Of a stretch of DNA of 64,000 nucleotides, positions 44,317-53,019 are shown in pieces (within the stretch, counting starts at the first letter, position 1; every line of letters starts with the position of its first letter). Position numbers and translations under genes: made by a program. Origin of the DNA: Alkalimarinus coralli (GTDB lineage: Bacteria > Pseudomonadota > Gammaproteobacteria > Pseudomonadales > Oleiphilaceae); the NCBI RefSeq assembly GCF_023650515.1, contig NZ_CP096016.1, forward strand, positions 2,132,001 to 2,196,000, read 5' to 3'. The notes under the pieces are model-generated. The model searched no databases. It was not told the origin of the DNA and worked only from the letters and a program-made list of their open reading frames with translations.

Positions 44317-45339
44317 TTAGAAACGCTTTGCCGCATGGTTAAGGATATGCACAACCATTGCAATAGCGTGAGGGATAGTCTGCTCTGCAACTTGAACACG
44401 ATCACTGTGGTTTTCGCTACTCAATACAATGCCACCGTTTGAATAAGAAAACGCCCCGCCCTCTGTTAATAGTGGGCGAATATCTGTTGCGCTGTCGGCT
44501 AACGCAGTGAAGCTGTTTAATGCTGTCGCCACTTTCGCTGAGTCGTTCAAGTTTTCACTATAGTAGTTGTCGTTAACCCAGCCTTCCCAACCAGAGTGGT
44601 TTAAGTCTGACGTCGTCCATGTATGGTGAGGCTGCAACAAGTCCGTAGTATGAAGAACGAAACCTAACGTTTGAGCAGTAGGCTGCGCTAAAAATTGCTG
44701 ATACCAATAGTGACCAAGGTTGTCGATTGGCTGAAATGGCGCATCTTCAAAATCTGCATACATTGAGCGGCTTGAAGAGCCTTCATGGCGGTAGTTTTTC
44801 TCAGTAATATCGTAAGAGTTGTACTTGCTGCTATCACGCCCCCACCAGCCAGTAAGCCCGCGATTACCATCGTCAAGGTAATCACCGTATAACCATGATG
44901 CCGCCATGTTGTCTATAGCGCCCCATACCGTCAACTTATCGTAGTTATAACCACCCAGGTCATTTCCGTGAGCATCACCACCTTGAGTATGGTTCTGAAA
45001 GTGCCAGTAAGAGGTATATTTTACAATGGAGCTACCCGCCCCCCACACAGGAGCGACCTGGCAGTTTCCGGTTGTTGCTCCACACAGGTACGTATCTTCA
45101 AAATCATCAACGTCATAAGCGCCCTGGCCCAGTACGTTTGCAAATTGATCCACCGTATAACCTGCTGCCGTCGCGGCGGCGGCCAAACGTGTGTATTCAG
45201 TGGTTGATGGGTTTTGTTGCATATAATTTACTGCATCGATAACGATTCGGCGGTGAGTTTCTTGCGTCCACGCTGATGCATCAGCTGCGATTAAGATAGC
45301 ACTTGCAGCACTCAGTGCTATGACTGATTTTTTTATCAT
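44317..45339 (-). CDS. Secreted zinc phospholipase C / P1 nuclease-like protein, copy 1
   Basis: A 340-residue secreted protein. A signal peptide ends at ...DASA, giving a mature N-terminal Trp followed by His at position 6 (WTQETH), the zinc-ligand arrangement of P1 nuclease and Bacillus phospholipase C, where Trp1 and His6/His14 bind zinc. Further ligand candidates are GAYDVDDFED, YWHFQNH and HTTDLLQPHH. Substrate (phospholipid or nucleic acid) cannot be told. ATG 45339 is used because AAGGG lies upstream and the signal peptide fits; the longer frame adds 17 residues. About four-fifths identical to the gene at 47045-48067. Confidence 0.8.
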   Translation of the reverse strand: MIKKSVIALSAASAILIAADASAWTQETHRRIVIDAVNYMQQNPSTTEYTRLAAAATAAGYTVDQFANVLGQGAYDVDDFEDTYLCGATTGNCQVAPVWGAGSSIVKYTSYWHFQNHTQGGDAHGNDLGGYNYDKLTVWGAIDNMAASWLYGDYLDDGNRGLTGWWGRDSSKYNSYDITEKNYRHEGSSSRSMYADFEDAPFQPIDNLGHYWYQQFLAQPTAQTLGFVLHTTDLLQPHHTWTTSDLNHSGWEGWVNDNYYSENLNDSAKVATALNSFTALADSATDIRPLLTEGGAFSYSNGGIVLSSENHSDRVQVAEQTIPHAIAMVVHILNHAAKRF

Positions 45340-45531
45340 TGGAATATTGCCCTTAAGATATTGATATGCGCGTTTTTTATTTTTATGCAAAACGTCGCTC
45401 TACTGTTTATAGGTTTAGAATATCCGTTTCAGGACTCAGGTGTTGAGCTCCATTTATCATGCAAACGGTCTTTAACAACCTTTTACAATCAAATTCGTTA
45501 TTGGGAATAATTTCCCGGCTAAGCACTCATG

Positions 45532-46890
45532 TCACCGACGTATTAGTGAAGGGTTAATCTTTATTTCTGCTGTTTTAAACAAATTTTTCCGAACCGCTAA
45601 GAACTCATTTTCGAGGTTTTTGCGAGCAATTTCTTTGCCTGCCAGGTAGCGAACGGTTTCGCTGTCAACGTCAAAATAGTTCTCTTCACGCTTATCAACC
45701 AGGAAGATCTCCCAATAAACGGTTTTTCCATCAGCCTGGGGCGACCTGATCGGCCTGGAGACAACGCCTTCTTTTAATGCAAACACCGCGCTTTTTGCCC
45801 ACTGACTACCTCCGTCCTCAGCGCGCACCTTACCCAGGCTTCCTGCCGGAGACGCATTCCTGGTTTTGGCAATTGAGAACTTTTTAGCCGCTTCTGAAAA
45901 TTCCATCCCCTCTTCGAGCGCTGCCTTAGCTTTCCCTGCGGCATCAAAATCGGCTAACCGAATATGCCTCGCCTCTACATATTCAATTCGCTTAAATTTT
46001 TCCTTATTTGCATTAAAGTACTGTTTAATTTCAGCTGGTGTTACTTTTTTGAATGCTTCATCCAACGGGGGATTGTCGTCATGTATATCAGCACTGACGC
46101 CATGATGGGCTATCACTCTCGACTTATAATGACGATCCTTTATAAACCGTTTAAGCGCTTCAATTTCGAATGATTTGAGACCAGAGTGATGAGCAGCCCA
46201 CCAGCTCACAGTATTTGAAGAAACAAATTGATTAATCTGCGCCTTAATAAATTCAAGATTCATTTGATGAATTTTGATTCGGCCTTGAATATTCTGACGC
46301 CTGTATATATCAAATAGCGTTACCGATTCGCTCGACTCACCAGGTAGTTTATATTCAGCAATAACCAACCCTTGTGCCGCTTGTTGTTGCTCAGGGGTGA
46401 GCAGATATTCCATACGCTTACTCATATCTAACAACTGTGAAAGCTGTTGATGTTTATCGTCTAAATAGAAAGATGTGATGGCCTCAGGTGATGCGCCTAT
46501 GTTCTCCTTAATATAGGAAGACAGCTGTTGATGATATGACGCTTGAATAAACCCGGTGTATTGATCATCCAAGTAGGTTTCGACAGAAAACCCCACTGGA
46601 TTATTGCTCATTAATGACTCTTCTTTTATTTCCTGCTCTGCATACTCAGCCAACAACCGATTTTCAATAAGACCATTGACCAGATCACCATAGCGCATTG
46701 GGCGTTTACCCTGGGAAACACTTTTATAGAGTAAGTCAACGCTGACCAACGGAAACTTATACCCGTTAACAACAGCGACAGTCTTTGGGTCATCAATAGT
46801 GGCAAAGCCAGTGGGTGCCCCAAAGGCTAACAATGAATAGAAGCAGGTGAAAATAAATAAGAGACTTTTTATAACAGGCGATAGGTTCAT
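45532..46890 (-). CDS. Periplasmic parvulin-type peptidyl-prolyl isomerase
   Basis: A 452-residue exported protein: signal peptide to about SLLAFGA, a long helical N-terminal region (about 40-300), and one parvulin domain (about 305-405: YVEARHIRLADFDAAGKAK then SPAGSLGKVRAEDGGSQWAKSAVFAL). The order resembles SurA/PrsA/PpiD-type foldases, but with a single isomerase domain and an extra long helical part. It sits between two near-identical secreted zinc hydrolase genes on the same strand, which suggests it helps fold them in the periplasm; that is inference from position. Confidence 0.82.
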   Translation of the reverse strand: MNLSPVIKSLLFIFTCFYSLLAFGAPTGFATIDDPKTVAVVNGYKFPLVSVDLLYKSVSQGKRPMRYGDLVNGLIENRLLAEYAEQEIKEESLMSNNPVGFSVETYLDDQYTGFIQASYHQQLSSYIKENIGASPEAITSFYLDDKHQQLSQLLDMSKRMEYLLTPEQQQAAQGLVIAEYKLPGESSESVTLFDIYRRQNIQGRIKIHQMNLEFIKAQINQFVSSNTVSWWAAHHSGLKSFEIEALKRFIKDRHYKSRVIAHHGVSADIHDDNPPLDEAFKKVTPAEIKQYFNANKEKFKRIEYVEARHIRLADFDAAGKAKAALEEGMEFSEAAKKFSIAKTRNASPAGSLGKVRAEDGGSQWAKSAVFALKEGVVSRPIRSPQADGKTVYWEIFLVDKREENYFDVDSETVRYLAGKEIARKNLENEFLAVRKNLFKTAEIKINPSLIRR

Positions 46891-46974
46891 TACAACTCAC
46901 TACTTAGTTCGTACCAGTAACCTATATCGAACATCTACCATTCAATAACAACGGGTTACATGGCCCCAGATAAC

Positions 46975-47002
46975 TAAAACCCGACACCTTCCTGGTGTCG
47001 GG
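46975..47002 (-). terminator. Rho-independent terminator after zinc hydrolase copy 2
   Basis: A perfect 9-bp stem CCCGACACC / GGTGTCGGG with a 5-nt loop, followed on the minus strand by TTTTAG. It is 40 bp after the stop of the phospholipase-like gene. A second, smaller hairpin (AAGAACG/CGTTCTT) lies between them at 47012-47030. Confidence 0.8.
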
Positions 47003-47044
47003 ATATCACAAGAACGATGCCGTTCTTTTATGCAGGTTTACTAA

Positions 47045-48067
47045 TTAAAAGCGCTTAGCTGCGTGGTTCAGAATATGAACAACCATAGCAATGGCATGAG
47101 GAACTGTCTGCTCTGCAACTTGAACACGATCACTGTGGTTTTGGCTGCTTAACACAATACCGCCGTTCGAGTATGAAAACGCGCCACCTTCTGTAAGCAA
47201 TGGACGAATATCATTAGATCCATCAGCAATAGGCGTGAAATCATTTAAAGCGGCCTTTACTTTGTTAAAGTCGTTAAGATTCTCACTAAAGTAGTAATCA
47301 GCAACCCATGACTCCCACCCTGAGTGATTTAGGTCAGATGTTGTCCAGGTGTGATGCGGCTGAAGCAAGTCAGTCGTGTGCAGAACAAAGCCCAGTGTTT
47401 GCGCTGTTGGGCGAGCACTGAACTGCTCGTACCAATACTGACCCAGGTTATCAATCGGCTGAAAGGGAATTTTCTCGAAATCAGCATACATTGATTTTGA
47501 AGAAGATCCTTCATGTCGGTAGTTGCGCTCAGTAACCCCATAGCTATTGTACTTGCTGTTTTCGCTCCAGAACCAACCTCGCATTCCTCCCCAGCCATCA
47601 TCTAAGTGATCGCCATAAAGCCATGTAGCAGCGAGGTTATCAATCGTTCCCCAAACAGTTAACTTGTCGTAATTGTACCCGCCTAAATCATTCCCGTGAG
47701 CATCCCCTCCTTGTGTATGATTCTGGAAGTGCCAATAAGACGTATACTTAACAATTGATGCGCCCGCACCCCAAACAGGCGCTTGCTGACAATCCCCCGT
47801 TACAGCACCACAAATAAAGGTATCCTCAAAGTCATCAACATCATAAGCGCCCTGCCCTAGCACCAATGCAAACTGGTCAATCGTGTACCCTGAAGCTGCT
47901 GCTACTGCGGCAAGACGGTTATACTCAGTTGTGTCTGGGTTAGCCTGCATATAGTTGACCGCGTCAACTACTATTTGCCGGTGAGTGTCCTGCTTCCATG
48001 CATAAGCATCCAGTGAAGGTAGCATCAGAGCTGATACTGTTAACGCCGCTATCGTATTTTTAATCAT
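47045..48067 (-). CDS. Secreted zinc phospholipase C / P1 nuclease-like protein, copy 2
   Basis: A 340-residue paralogue of the protein encoded at 44317-45339, same length and near-collinear. The signal peptide ends ...LDAYA, again leaving a mature Trp1 with His6 (WKQDTH). The catalytic region, including YWHFQNHTQGGDAHGND and HTTDLLQPHHTW, is identical; differences cluster in the signal peptide and in a loop near residues 160-180 (DDGWGGMRGWFWSEN). It has its own terminator, unlike copy 1. It is the first of the three same-strand genes in the locus. Confidence 0.8.
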   Translation of the reverse strand: MIKNTIAALTVSALMLPSLDAYAWKQDTHRQIVVDAVNYMQANPDTTEYNRLAAVAAASGYTIDQFALVLGQGAYDVDDFEDTFICGAVTGDCQQAPVWGAGASIVKYTSYWHFQNHTQGGDAHGNDLGGYNYDKLTVWGTIDNLAATWLYGDHLDDGWGGMRGWFWSENSKYNSYGVTERNYRHEGSSSKSMYADFEKIPFQPIDNLGQYWYEQFSARPTAQTLGFVLHTTDLLQPHHTWTTSDLNHSGWESWVADYYFSENLNDFNKVKAALNDFTPIADGSNDIRPLLTEGGAFSYSNGGIVLSSQNHSDRVQVAEQTVPHAIAMVVHILNHAAKRF

Positions 48068-48498
48068 GGTATAAACCCTTTAATCTATTATTTTTGTTGT
48101 TGATTACTCTCAGCCAGTTTGTGACATTGTTATTCTTCAGCCATTTTAAGAATGTTACGAACCTACTTGTTCACATCCGAAAATGAAATCAAAGAATACC
48201 TTATTTATATGAATAATATATGACCAAAAATAAGTATTTTTGTGCATCCGTACACATTTAATAGAAAAATATGACGTATACGCCAACTTTAACCATTTAT
48301 ATTTCAGGGGATTTGCTAGCACAACCCAAAACACAATATATAGTAGCATTTGAAAAATATAGCCTTGGTCTTTTTTTGTTTATCAGCTTTATTGGCAAGC
48401 TATACAACTCTAGGCCTCTCGCAACATTCAAGCCAAACAGCACCTGTATAAAACCCTTAAAGAGGTACAGTTTTACTATTAAATTTATAAATTCAACC
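48068..48498. other. AT-rich intergenic region upstream of nrdJa
   Basis: About 430 bp of very AT-rich sequence between the divergent zinc hydrolase gene and the nrdJa promoter. The frames present have no coding character. The near-palindrome TGTGCATCCGTACACA at 48242-48257 is the only motif noted; it lies about 175 bp upstream of the hydrolase start. Confidence 0.4.
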
Positions 48499-48526
48499 TT
48501 CACATAACACCATATAGTGTTATACT
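48499..48526 (+). promoter_or_regulatory. nrdJa promoter with palindromic operator in the spacer
   Basis: A -35-like TTCACA (48499-48504) and -10-like TATACT (48521-48526) are 16 bp apart. The spacer contains the near-palindrome AACACCATATAGTGTT (48506-48521). It recalls the NrdR box (ACAC-N8-GTGT) but has only 6 bp between the arms. A weaker similar sequence AGCGGATATATTGGGT lies 33 bp downstream (48539-48554), the spacing of paired NrdR boxes. Confidence 0.45.
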
Positions 48527-48661
48527 GAGCCACATCAAAGCGGATATATTGGGTTCCATCCAATTCTTAACCACTAATAAGAACAAACGCCTAATTCGCT
48601 TTAAAATACAACCATTTTTTTATTTTTATATCGTTTGATCTTAAAAGAACGAATAAATATG

Positions 48662-48706
48662 GGGGTTCGCTGTTAGTAACAACTAACACAACATGTAGCC
48701 CCCAAC
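48662..48706 (+). promoter_or_regulatory. Structured leader hairpin ahead of nrdJa
   Basis: Within the 5' leader, TGTTAGT pairs with ACTAACA around a 4-nt loop, enclosed by an outer TGGGGG / CCCCCA stem with an asymmetric internal loop. It lies 32-75 bp before the nrdJa start. It does not show the B12-box of a cobalamin riboswitch. A regulatory RNA structure is possible. Confidence 0.4.
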
Positions 48707-48737
48707 CATTTGACATATTTGTCGCTAGAGGGCTGAA

Positions 48738-50876
48738 ATGAACGCGAAAGTTGAACCAATCACTACACCAATCCCGATGCAAGACGCTTCACTGGATATC
48801 TGGAGCACAAAATACCAGCTTAAAACCAAGAATGGTGACCCGGTTGACAACAACATTAATGAAACCTATTCGCGTGTAGCAAAAGCTCTGGCAGAAGTTG
48901 AAAACAAAAAGAACAGGGATAAAGTTCACAAAGAGTTTGTTTGGGCACTGGAACACGGTGCAATTCCTGCTGGGCGAATCATGTCTAATGCAGGTGCAGG
49001 CGAGCACAAGCCCGCCACATCAACAATCAACTGCACCGTATCAGGCATCGTTAATGATTCTATGGATGACATCCTTTTCAAGAATCATGAAGCAGGGCTT
49101 ACCCTTAAAGCGGGTTGCGGCATTGGTTATGAGTTCTCTACATTACGTCCAAAAGGTGCCTACGTAGCCGGCGCTGGTGCAACAACGTCTGGCCCTCTCT
49201 CGTTCATGGATATTTTTGACAAGATGTGTTTCACCGTATCCTCTGCCGGCGGACGACGTGGCGCTCAGATGGCCACTTTCGATGTGCACCACCCTGACGT
49301 GCTCGATTTTATTAGAGCAAAGCGAGAAGATGGCCGACTGCGCCAATTTAATCTGTCGCTTCTTATCACAGAAGACTTTATTAAAGCCGTCAAAGAAGAT
49401 GCAGACTGGAAGCTATCATTCCCTGTTACTCAAGAAGAGGTGGATGAAGATGGCCTTGATGTAAAGGATGAAAGCAAATTTACATACCGGGAGTTTCCGG
49501 TAAAAGACCAATATGTAACCAATAAAGAAGGGCTGGTCGCTTGCCGCGTTTATAGCACCGTAAAAGCTCGCTTTATCTGGGACAGCATCATGACATCAAC
49601 CTATGACTTCGCTGAACCTGGCTTTATCCTGATTGATAAAGTAAACGAAATGAATAACAACTGGTTTTGTGAAAATATCCGTGCAACAAACCCATGCGGC
49701 GAACAGCCACTTCCCCCTTATGGTAGCTGTCTGTTAGGTTCAGTAAACCTGACCAAGTTTGTCGAGAAGCCATTCACTGATCAAGCGACTTTCAACTTTG
49801 AAAAATACCGTAAAGTGGTCGCCATTTTCACCCGCATGCTAGACAACGTTGTTGAAATCAATGGCCTTCCACTTGAAGGTCAGCGTAACGAAATACTGAA
49901 TAAGCGACGTCACGGCATGGGCATTCTTGGCTTAGGCTCAGCTCTAACCATGTTAAAGCTACCTTACGGCGGCGAAGAATCAGTTAAATTTACTGAAGAA
50001 GTAAACCGTGAGATGGCACTCGAAGGCTGGAGGCAAGCATTAGCACTTTCAGAAGAGAAAGGCGCAGCACCAGTCATGGAAGAAGAGTTCACTGTAACGG
50101 AAGAAATGCTCCGCAAGCGCCCTGAAATGAAAGAAGACGGCTTTAAAGCGGGTGACCGTGTTAAAGGCAAGGTATTGCACGCAAAATACAGCCGATACAT
50201 GCAGCGCATTGCTCAGTATGAACCAGAGCTGGTGGAAAAAATTTGTGAAAAAGGCGCCCGCTTTACACACCATACGTCCATTGCACCCACGGGCACTATC
50301 TCCCTGTCTCTTGCGAATAATGTAAGTAACGGTGTAGAACCTAGTTTCGCACACCACTACTCAAGAAATATTATTCGCGAAGGTAAAAAGACAAAAGAGA
50401 AAGTCGATGTTTTCTCATATGAGTTGCTGGCATACCGCCACCTCGTCAACCAAAATGCAATGCCTTATGCCGAGAGCGAAGATGCAAAACTGCCTGATTA
50501 CTTTATCTCAGCTGATGAGGTAACGCCAACTCAGCATGTTGACATCCAGGCTGCTGCTCAGCTTTGGGTTGACTCTTCCATATCAAAAACGGCCAATGTT
50601 CCAACGGAGTTCCCATACCAGGACTTCAAAGACATCTACATGTATGCTTATGAAAAGGGATTAAAAGGATGCACAACATTCCGCTTTAACCCCGAAGCAT
50701 TCCAGGGTGTATTGGTTAAAGAGCAGGACTTGGAAAACACAACTTACGAATTTACACTAGACGACGGCAGTAAAGTAAGTGTAAAAGGAAATGAAGAGAT
50801 CGAATACGATGGTGAAGTTCATTCAGCCGCCAACTTATTTGATGCCTTAAAAGAAGGCACATACGGCAAGTATTGA
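48738..50876 (+). CDS. nrdJa: Class II (adenosylcobalamin) ribonucleotide reductase, large subunit
   Basis: The catalytic subunit of the B12-dependent ribonucleotide reductase, reducing ribonucleotides to deoxyribonucleotides without oxygen. The 712 residues contain the catalytic-Cys region STINCTVSGIVNDSMDD, the glycine-rich loops SSAGGRRGAQMATFDVHHPD and ATNPCGEQPLPPYGSC, and HTSIAPTGTISLSLANNVS. The C-terminal domain of single-chain NrdJ is missing and encoded by the next gene, the split arrangement known from Pseudomonas. The ATG at 48738 is not preceded by a strong ribosome site (GAGGGCTGAAATG has GAGGG at 7 nt). Confidence 0.94.
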   Translation: MNAKVEPITTPIPMQDASLDIWSTKYQLKTKNGDPVDNNINETYSRVAKALAEVENKKNRDKVHKEFVWALEHGAIPAGRIMSNAGAGEHKPATSTINCTVSGIVNDSMDDILFKNHEAGLTLKAGCGIGYEFSTLRPKGAYVAGAGATTSGPLSFMDIFDKMCFTVSSAGGRRGAQMATFDVHHPDVLDFIRAKREDGRLRQFNLSLLITEDFIKAVKEDADWKLSFPVTQEEVDEDGLDVKDESKFTYREFPVKDQYVTNKEGLVACRVYSTVKARFIWDSIMTSTYDFAEPGFILIDKVNEMNNNWFCENIRATNPCGEQPLPPYGSCLLGSVNLTKFVEKPFTDQATFNFEKYRKVVAIFTRMLDNVVEINGLPLEGQRNEILNKRRHGMGILGLGSALTMLKLPYGGEESVKFTEEVNREMALEGWRQALALSEEKGAAPVMEEEFTVTEEMLRKRPEMKEDGFKAGDRVKGKVLHAKYSRYMQRIAQYEPELVEKICEKGARFTHHTSIAPTGTISLSLANNVSNGVEPSFAHHYSRNIIREGKKTKEKVDVFSYELLAYRHLVNQNAMPYAESEDAKLPDYFISADEVTPTQHVDIQAAAQLWVDSSISKTANVPTEFPYQDFKDIYMYAYEKGLKGCTTFRFNPEAFQGVLVKEQDLENTTYEFTLDDGSKVSVKGNEEIEYDGEVHSAANLFDALKEGTYGKY

Positions 50877-50967
50877 TTCACACCTAAATACGTAATACTG
50901 CCTTTATAAAAAGCAACGAAGGCAGTTAGTTTGATCTCAGTAAAATACAGACAATAGGCATTTGATC

Positions 50968-51660
50968 ATGACCGTCAAAATTGAAAAGAAAATTGTCGGC
51001 TACCAAGTTAAAAAAGCTGAAAGCAACGCACAAGATGTTAAAACCGAGAGCGCTGATACATTCGCTCCCGTTGAAATGAATGAGAACATCGCTCGTCCAG
51101 AGTTTTTGCTTGGTTCTACCTATAAAATTAAGCCCCCGGTTTCTGAACACGCACTATATATCACGATAAATGATATCTTGCTGAATGAAGATACTGACCA
51201 TGAAGTTCGACGCCCTTATGAGGTATTTATCAACTCCAAATCAATGGAGCATTACCAGTGGGTCATAGGCTTAACACGCGTTATATCTGCTGTATTCCGA
51301 AAGGGCGGAGATATTACATTCTTGGTCGAAGAGCTTTCTTCTGTTTATGATCCAAACGGCGGTTACTATAAAAAAGGCGGCGTATTCATGCCATCCCTGG
51401 TTGCTGAAATCGGTGCGGTTATTGAAAAGCACATGAAGGCGATTGGCCTTATCCAAACTGAGGAGCTAAGTGACCACGCCAAAAAGATATTGGCTGAAAA
51501 GCGAGCTGAATTTGAAGCCAAGCAATCAAATAGTGCCAATGACTCCGACACTGCATTCCCTGCAAACGCGACCGTATGCAAGAAATGCTCTACTAAAGCA
51601 GTCATTGTAATGGATGGTTGCAAGACCTGCTTAAACTGCGGTGATAGCAAGTGCGGCTAA
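50968..51660 (+). CDS. nrdJb: Class II ribonucleotide reductase, small C-terminal subunit
   Basis: A 230-residue protein corresponding to the C-terminal part of unsplit NrdJ. It contains the TSCPD-like region (YEVFINSKSMEHYQWVIGLTRVISAVFRKG) and a C-terminal zinc ribbon with C-x2-C pairs (CKKCSTKA, CLNCGDSKCG), the part that carries redox-active Cys for re-reduction of the active site. ATG 50968 is used; the frame opens two codons earlier at a TTG. It follows nrdJa by 91 bp and is followed by a terminator. Confidence 0.93.
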   Translation: MTVKIEKKIVGYQVKKAESNAQDVKTESADTFAPVEMNENIARPEFLLGSTYKIKPPVSEHALYITINDILLNEDTDHEVRRPYEVFINSKSMEHYQWVIGLTRVISAVFRKGGDITFLVEELSSVYDPNGGYYKKGGVFMPSLVAEIGAVIEKHMKAIGLIQTEELSDHAKKILAEKRAEFEAKQSNSANDSDTAFPANATVCKKCSTKAVIVMDGCKTCLNCGDSKCG

Positions 51661-51740
51661 ATATTTAAGTTAGCCGAGCATTGCTAAGTTCAGAGTCAAA
51701 CGTTCAGAGTAAGGTATCTCACAAGCACCTTACTCTGGCC

Positions 51741-51767
51741 AAGGAGGCAGTTGCCTCCTTTTTTATT
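51741..51767 (+). terminator. Rho-independent terminator of nrdJab
   Basis: AAGGAGGC / GCCTCCTT around a 4-nt loop, then TTTTATT. It is 81 bp after the nrdJb stop on the coding strand. Confidence 0.88.
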
Positions 51768-51937
51768 ACCAAGACTCACTAATACAACCCACATGAACCG
51801 ATCCCCTCTTTTCCTGTCAACGATAGGAAATACTCAATTAAATCATCTCCAACCTAAACATTAATCGACGACTCAATTACAATAGTCATAAAAGCGATAT
51901 AAGCTTAACCTGCCATTTGATATTGGCAGTTTTTTTG
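51768..51937 (+). ncRNA. Candidate small RNA ahead of galU
   Basis: Between the nrdJab terminator and the terminator at 51910-51937 (CTGCCA / TGGCAG, 8-nt loop, then eight T) there is no protein-coding frame. A second terminator in the same direction needs its own transcript, which suggests a short RNA of up to about 150 nt or an attenuated leader of galU, whose start is 52 bp later. No promoter is certain; support is only the terminator. Confidence 0.35.
51910..51937 (+). terminator. Rho-independent terminator upstream of galU
   Basis: Stem CTGCCA / TGGCAG with an 8-nt loop, followed by an eight-base T-run. It lies 52 bp before the galU start and after the nrdJab terminator. Confidence 0.82.
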
Positions 51938-51989
51938 TGCATAAATTCATTTGCTGTATTTAGACTAACGCACCAACAGGATGTTAAGA

Positions 51990-52823
51990 ATGATTAAGAA
52001 TTGCCTATTCCCCGTTGCGGGTTATGGAACCCGTTTTTTACCTGCAACCAAAGCGATGCCTAAAGAAATTCTGCCGGTGGTAAACAAGCCACTCGTTCAG
52101 TACGGCGTCGAAGAAGCCGTTGCTGCAGGTATGAATAACATTGGCTTTGTAACTGGCCGAGGCAAAAGAGCGATAGAAGACCACTTTGATATCAGCTACG
52201 AACTTGAGCACCAGATTCAGGGCAGCGGGAAGGAAGGGCTACTGGCATCTATTCGTCACCTTATTGAAAATAACCAGTTTTCATTTACTCGCCAACGTGA
52301 AATGAAAGGGCTTGGCCATGCAATCCTAACTGGGCGGAACCTCGTTGGAGAAAACCCATTTGGTGTCGTATTGGCTGATGACCTCTGCGTTGTTGAACCA
52401 GGCGAAGATGAAGTAATGGCTCAAATGGCGAAACTCTACAATCAATTTCGATGCAGTATCGTTGCGATTCAGGAAGTGCCACCAGAAGAAACCAATAAGT
52501 ATGGCGTCATCGCAGGTGAGTGCATGAAAGAAGGGCTCTACCGGATTACAGATATGGTTGAAAAACCAGACCCTAAGGATGCGCCTTCTAACCTGGCGAT
52601 TATCGGGAGATATATACTCACTCCTGACATTTTCGAAATTATCGAAAACACCCCAGCCGGAAAAAATGGCGAAGTACAAATCACTGACGCATTGATGACT
52701 CAAGCCAAAAATGGTTGCGTACTGGCGTATAAGTTTAAAGGCAAACGGTTCGATTGCGGCAGTATTGACGGGTTTGTTGAGGCAACAAACTACGTCTACG
52801 AAAACATTTACAAGAAAAGCTAA
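51990..52823 (+). CDS. galU: UTP-glucose-1-phosphate uridylyltransferase
   Basis: GalU makes UDP-glucose from UTP and glucose-1-phosphate, feeding surface polysaccharides and UDP-glucuronate for the epimerase encoded at 55358-56365. The start MIKNCLFPVAGYGTRFLPATKA holds the nucleotide-binding signature, and MPKEILPVVNKPLVQYG follows. Length 277. ATG 51990 is preferred to the in-frame ATG nine bases earlier because AGGA lies about eight bases before it. A terminator follows. Confidence 0.95.
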   Translation: MIKNCLFPVAGYGTRFLPATKAMPKEILPVVNKPLVQYGVEEAVAAGMNNIGFVTGRGKRAIEDHFDISYELEHQIQGSGKEGLLASIRHLIENNQFSFTRQREMKGLGHAILTGRNLVGENPFGVVLADDLCVVEPGEDEVMAQMAKLYNQFRCSIVAIQEVPPEETNKYGVIAGECMKEGLYRITDMVEKPDPKDAPSNLAIIGRYILTPDIFEIIENTPAGKNGEVQITDALMTQAKNGCVLAYKFKGKRFDCGSIDGFVEATNYVYENIYKKS

Positions 52824-52841
52824 CCTGTAAGGTGAAGTTAA

Positions 52842-52874
52842 GGGGTGGGCCTTCGTCCACCCTTATTCTCTTTT
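52842..52874 (+). terminator. Terminator of galU
   Basis: GGGTGGGC pairs with GTCCACCC (one G-T pair) around CTTC, followed by TTATTCTCTTTT, 19 bp after the galU stop. Confidence 0.75.
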
Positions 52875-53019
52875 CCTGCCAATGCTTGCTCCCTTAATAT
52901 AAAAACCTTCACTTAAAACCCGTTTATAGATTTTTTTGTTCCTTAGTACACAATAGATGCGCCCTATTTTCCTCCATCAACTATGATTACAGTAAAGTAG
53001 TTAAGGGGGAGTGTCATCA

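Noticed and set aside
48242-48257. Near-palindrome TGTGCATCCGTACACA upstream of zinc hydrolase copy 2 and a related CATCCGTACA at 43342-43351
   Set aside because: Only a 10-bp core is shared, the two sites differ in flanks and one is not near a start; chance in AT-rich sequence cannot be excluded.
48271-48563. Overlapping open frames of 78 and 88 codons on opposite strands
   Set aside because: Low-complexity, AT-driven composition, no ribosome site, no family likeness; both overlap the nrdJa promoter region.
48662-48706. Cobalamin riboswitch ahead of the B12-dependent reductase
   Set aside because: No B12-box sequence is recognisable; only a generic two-stem hairpin is present.
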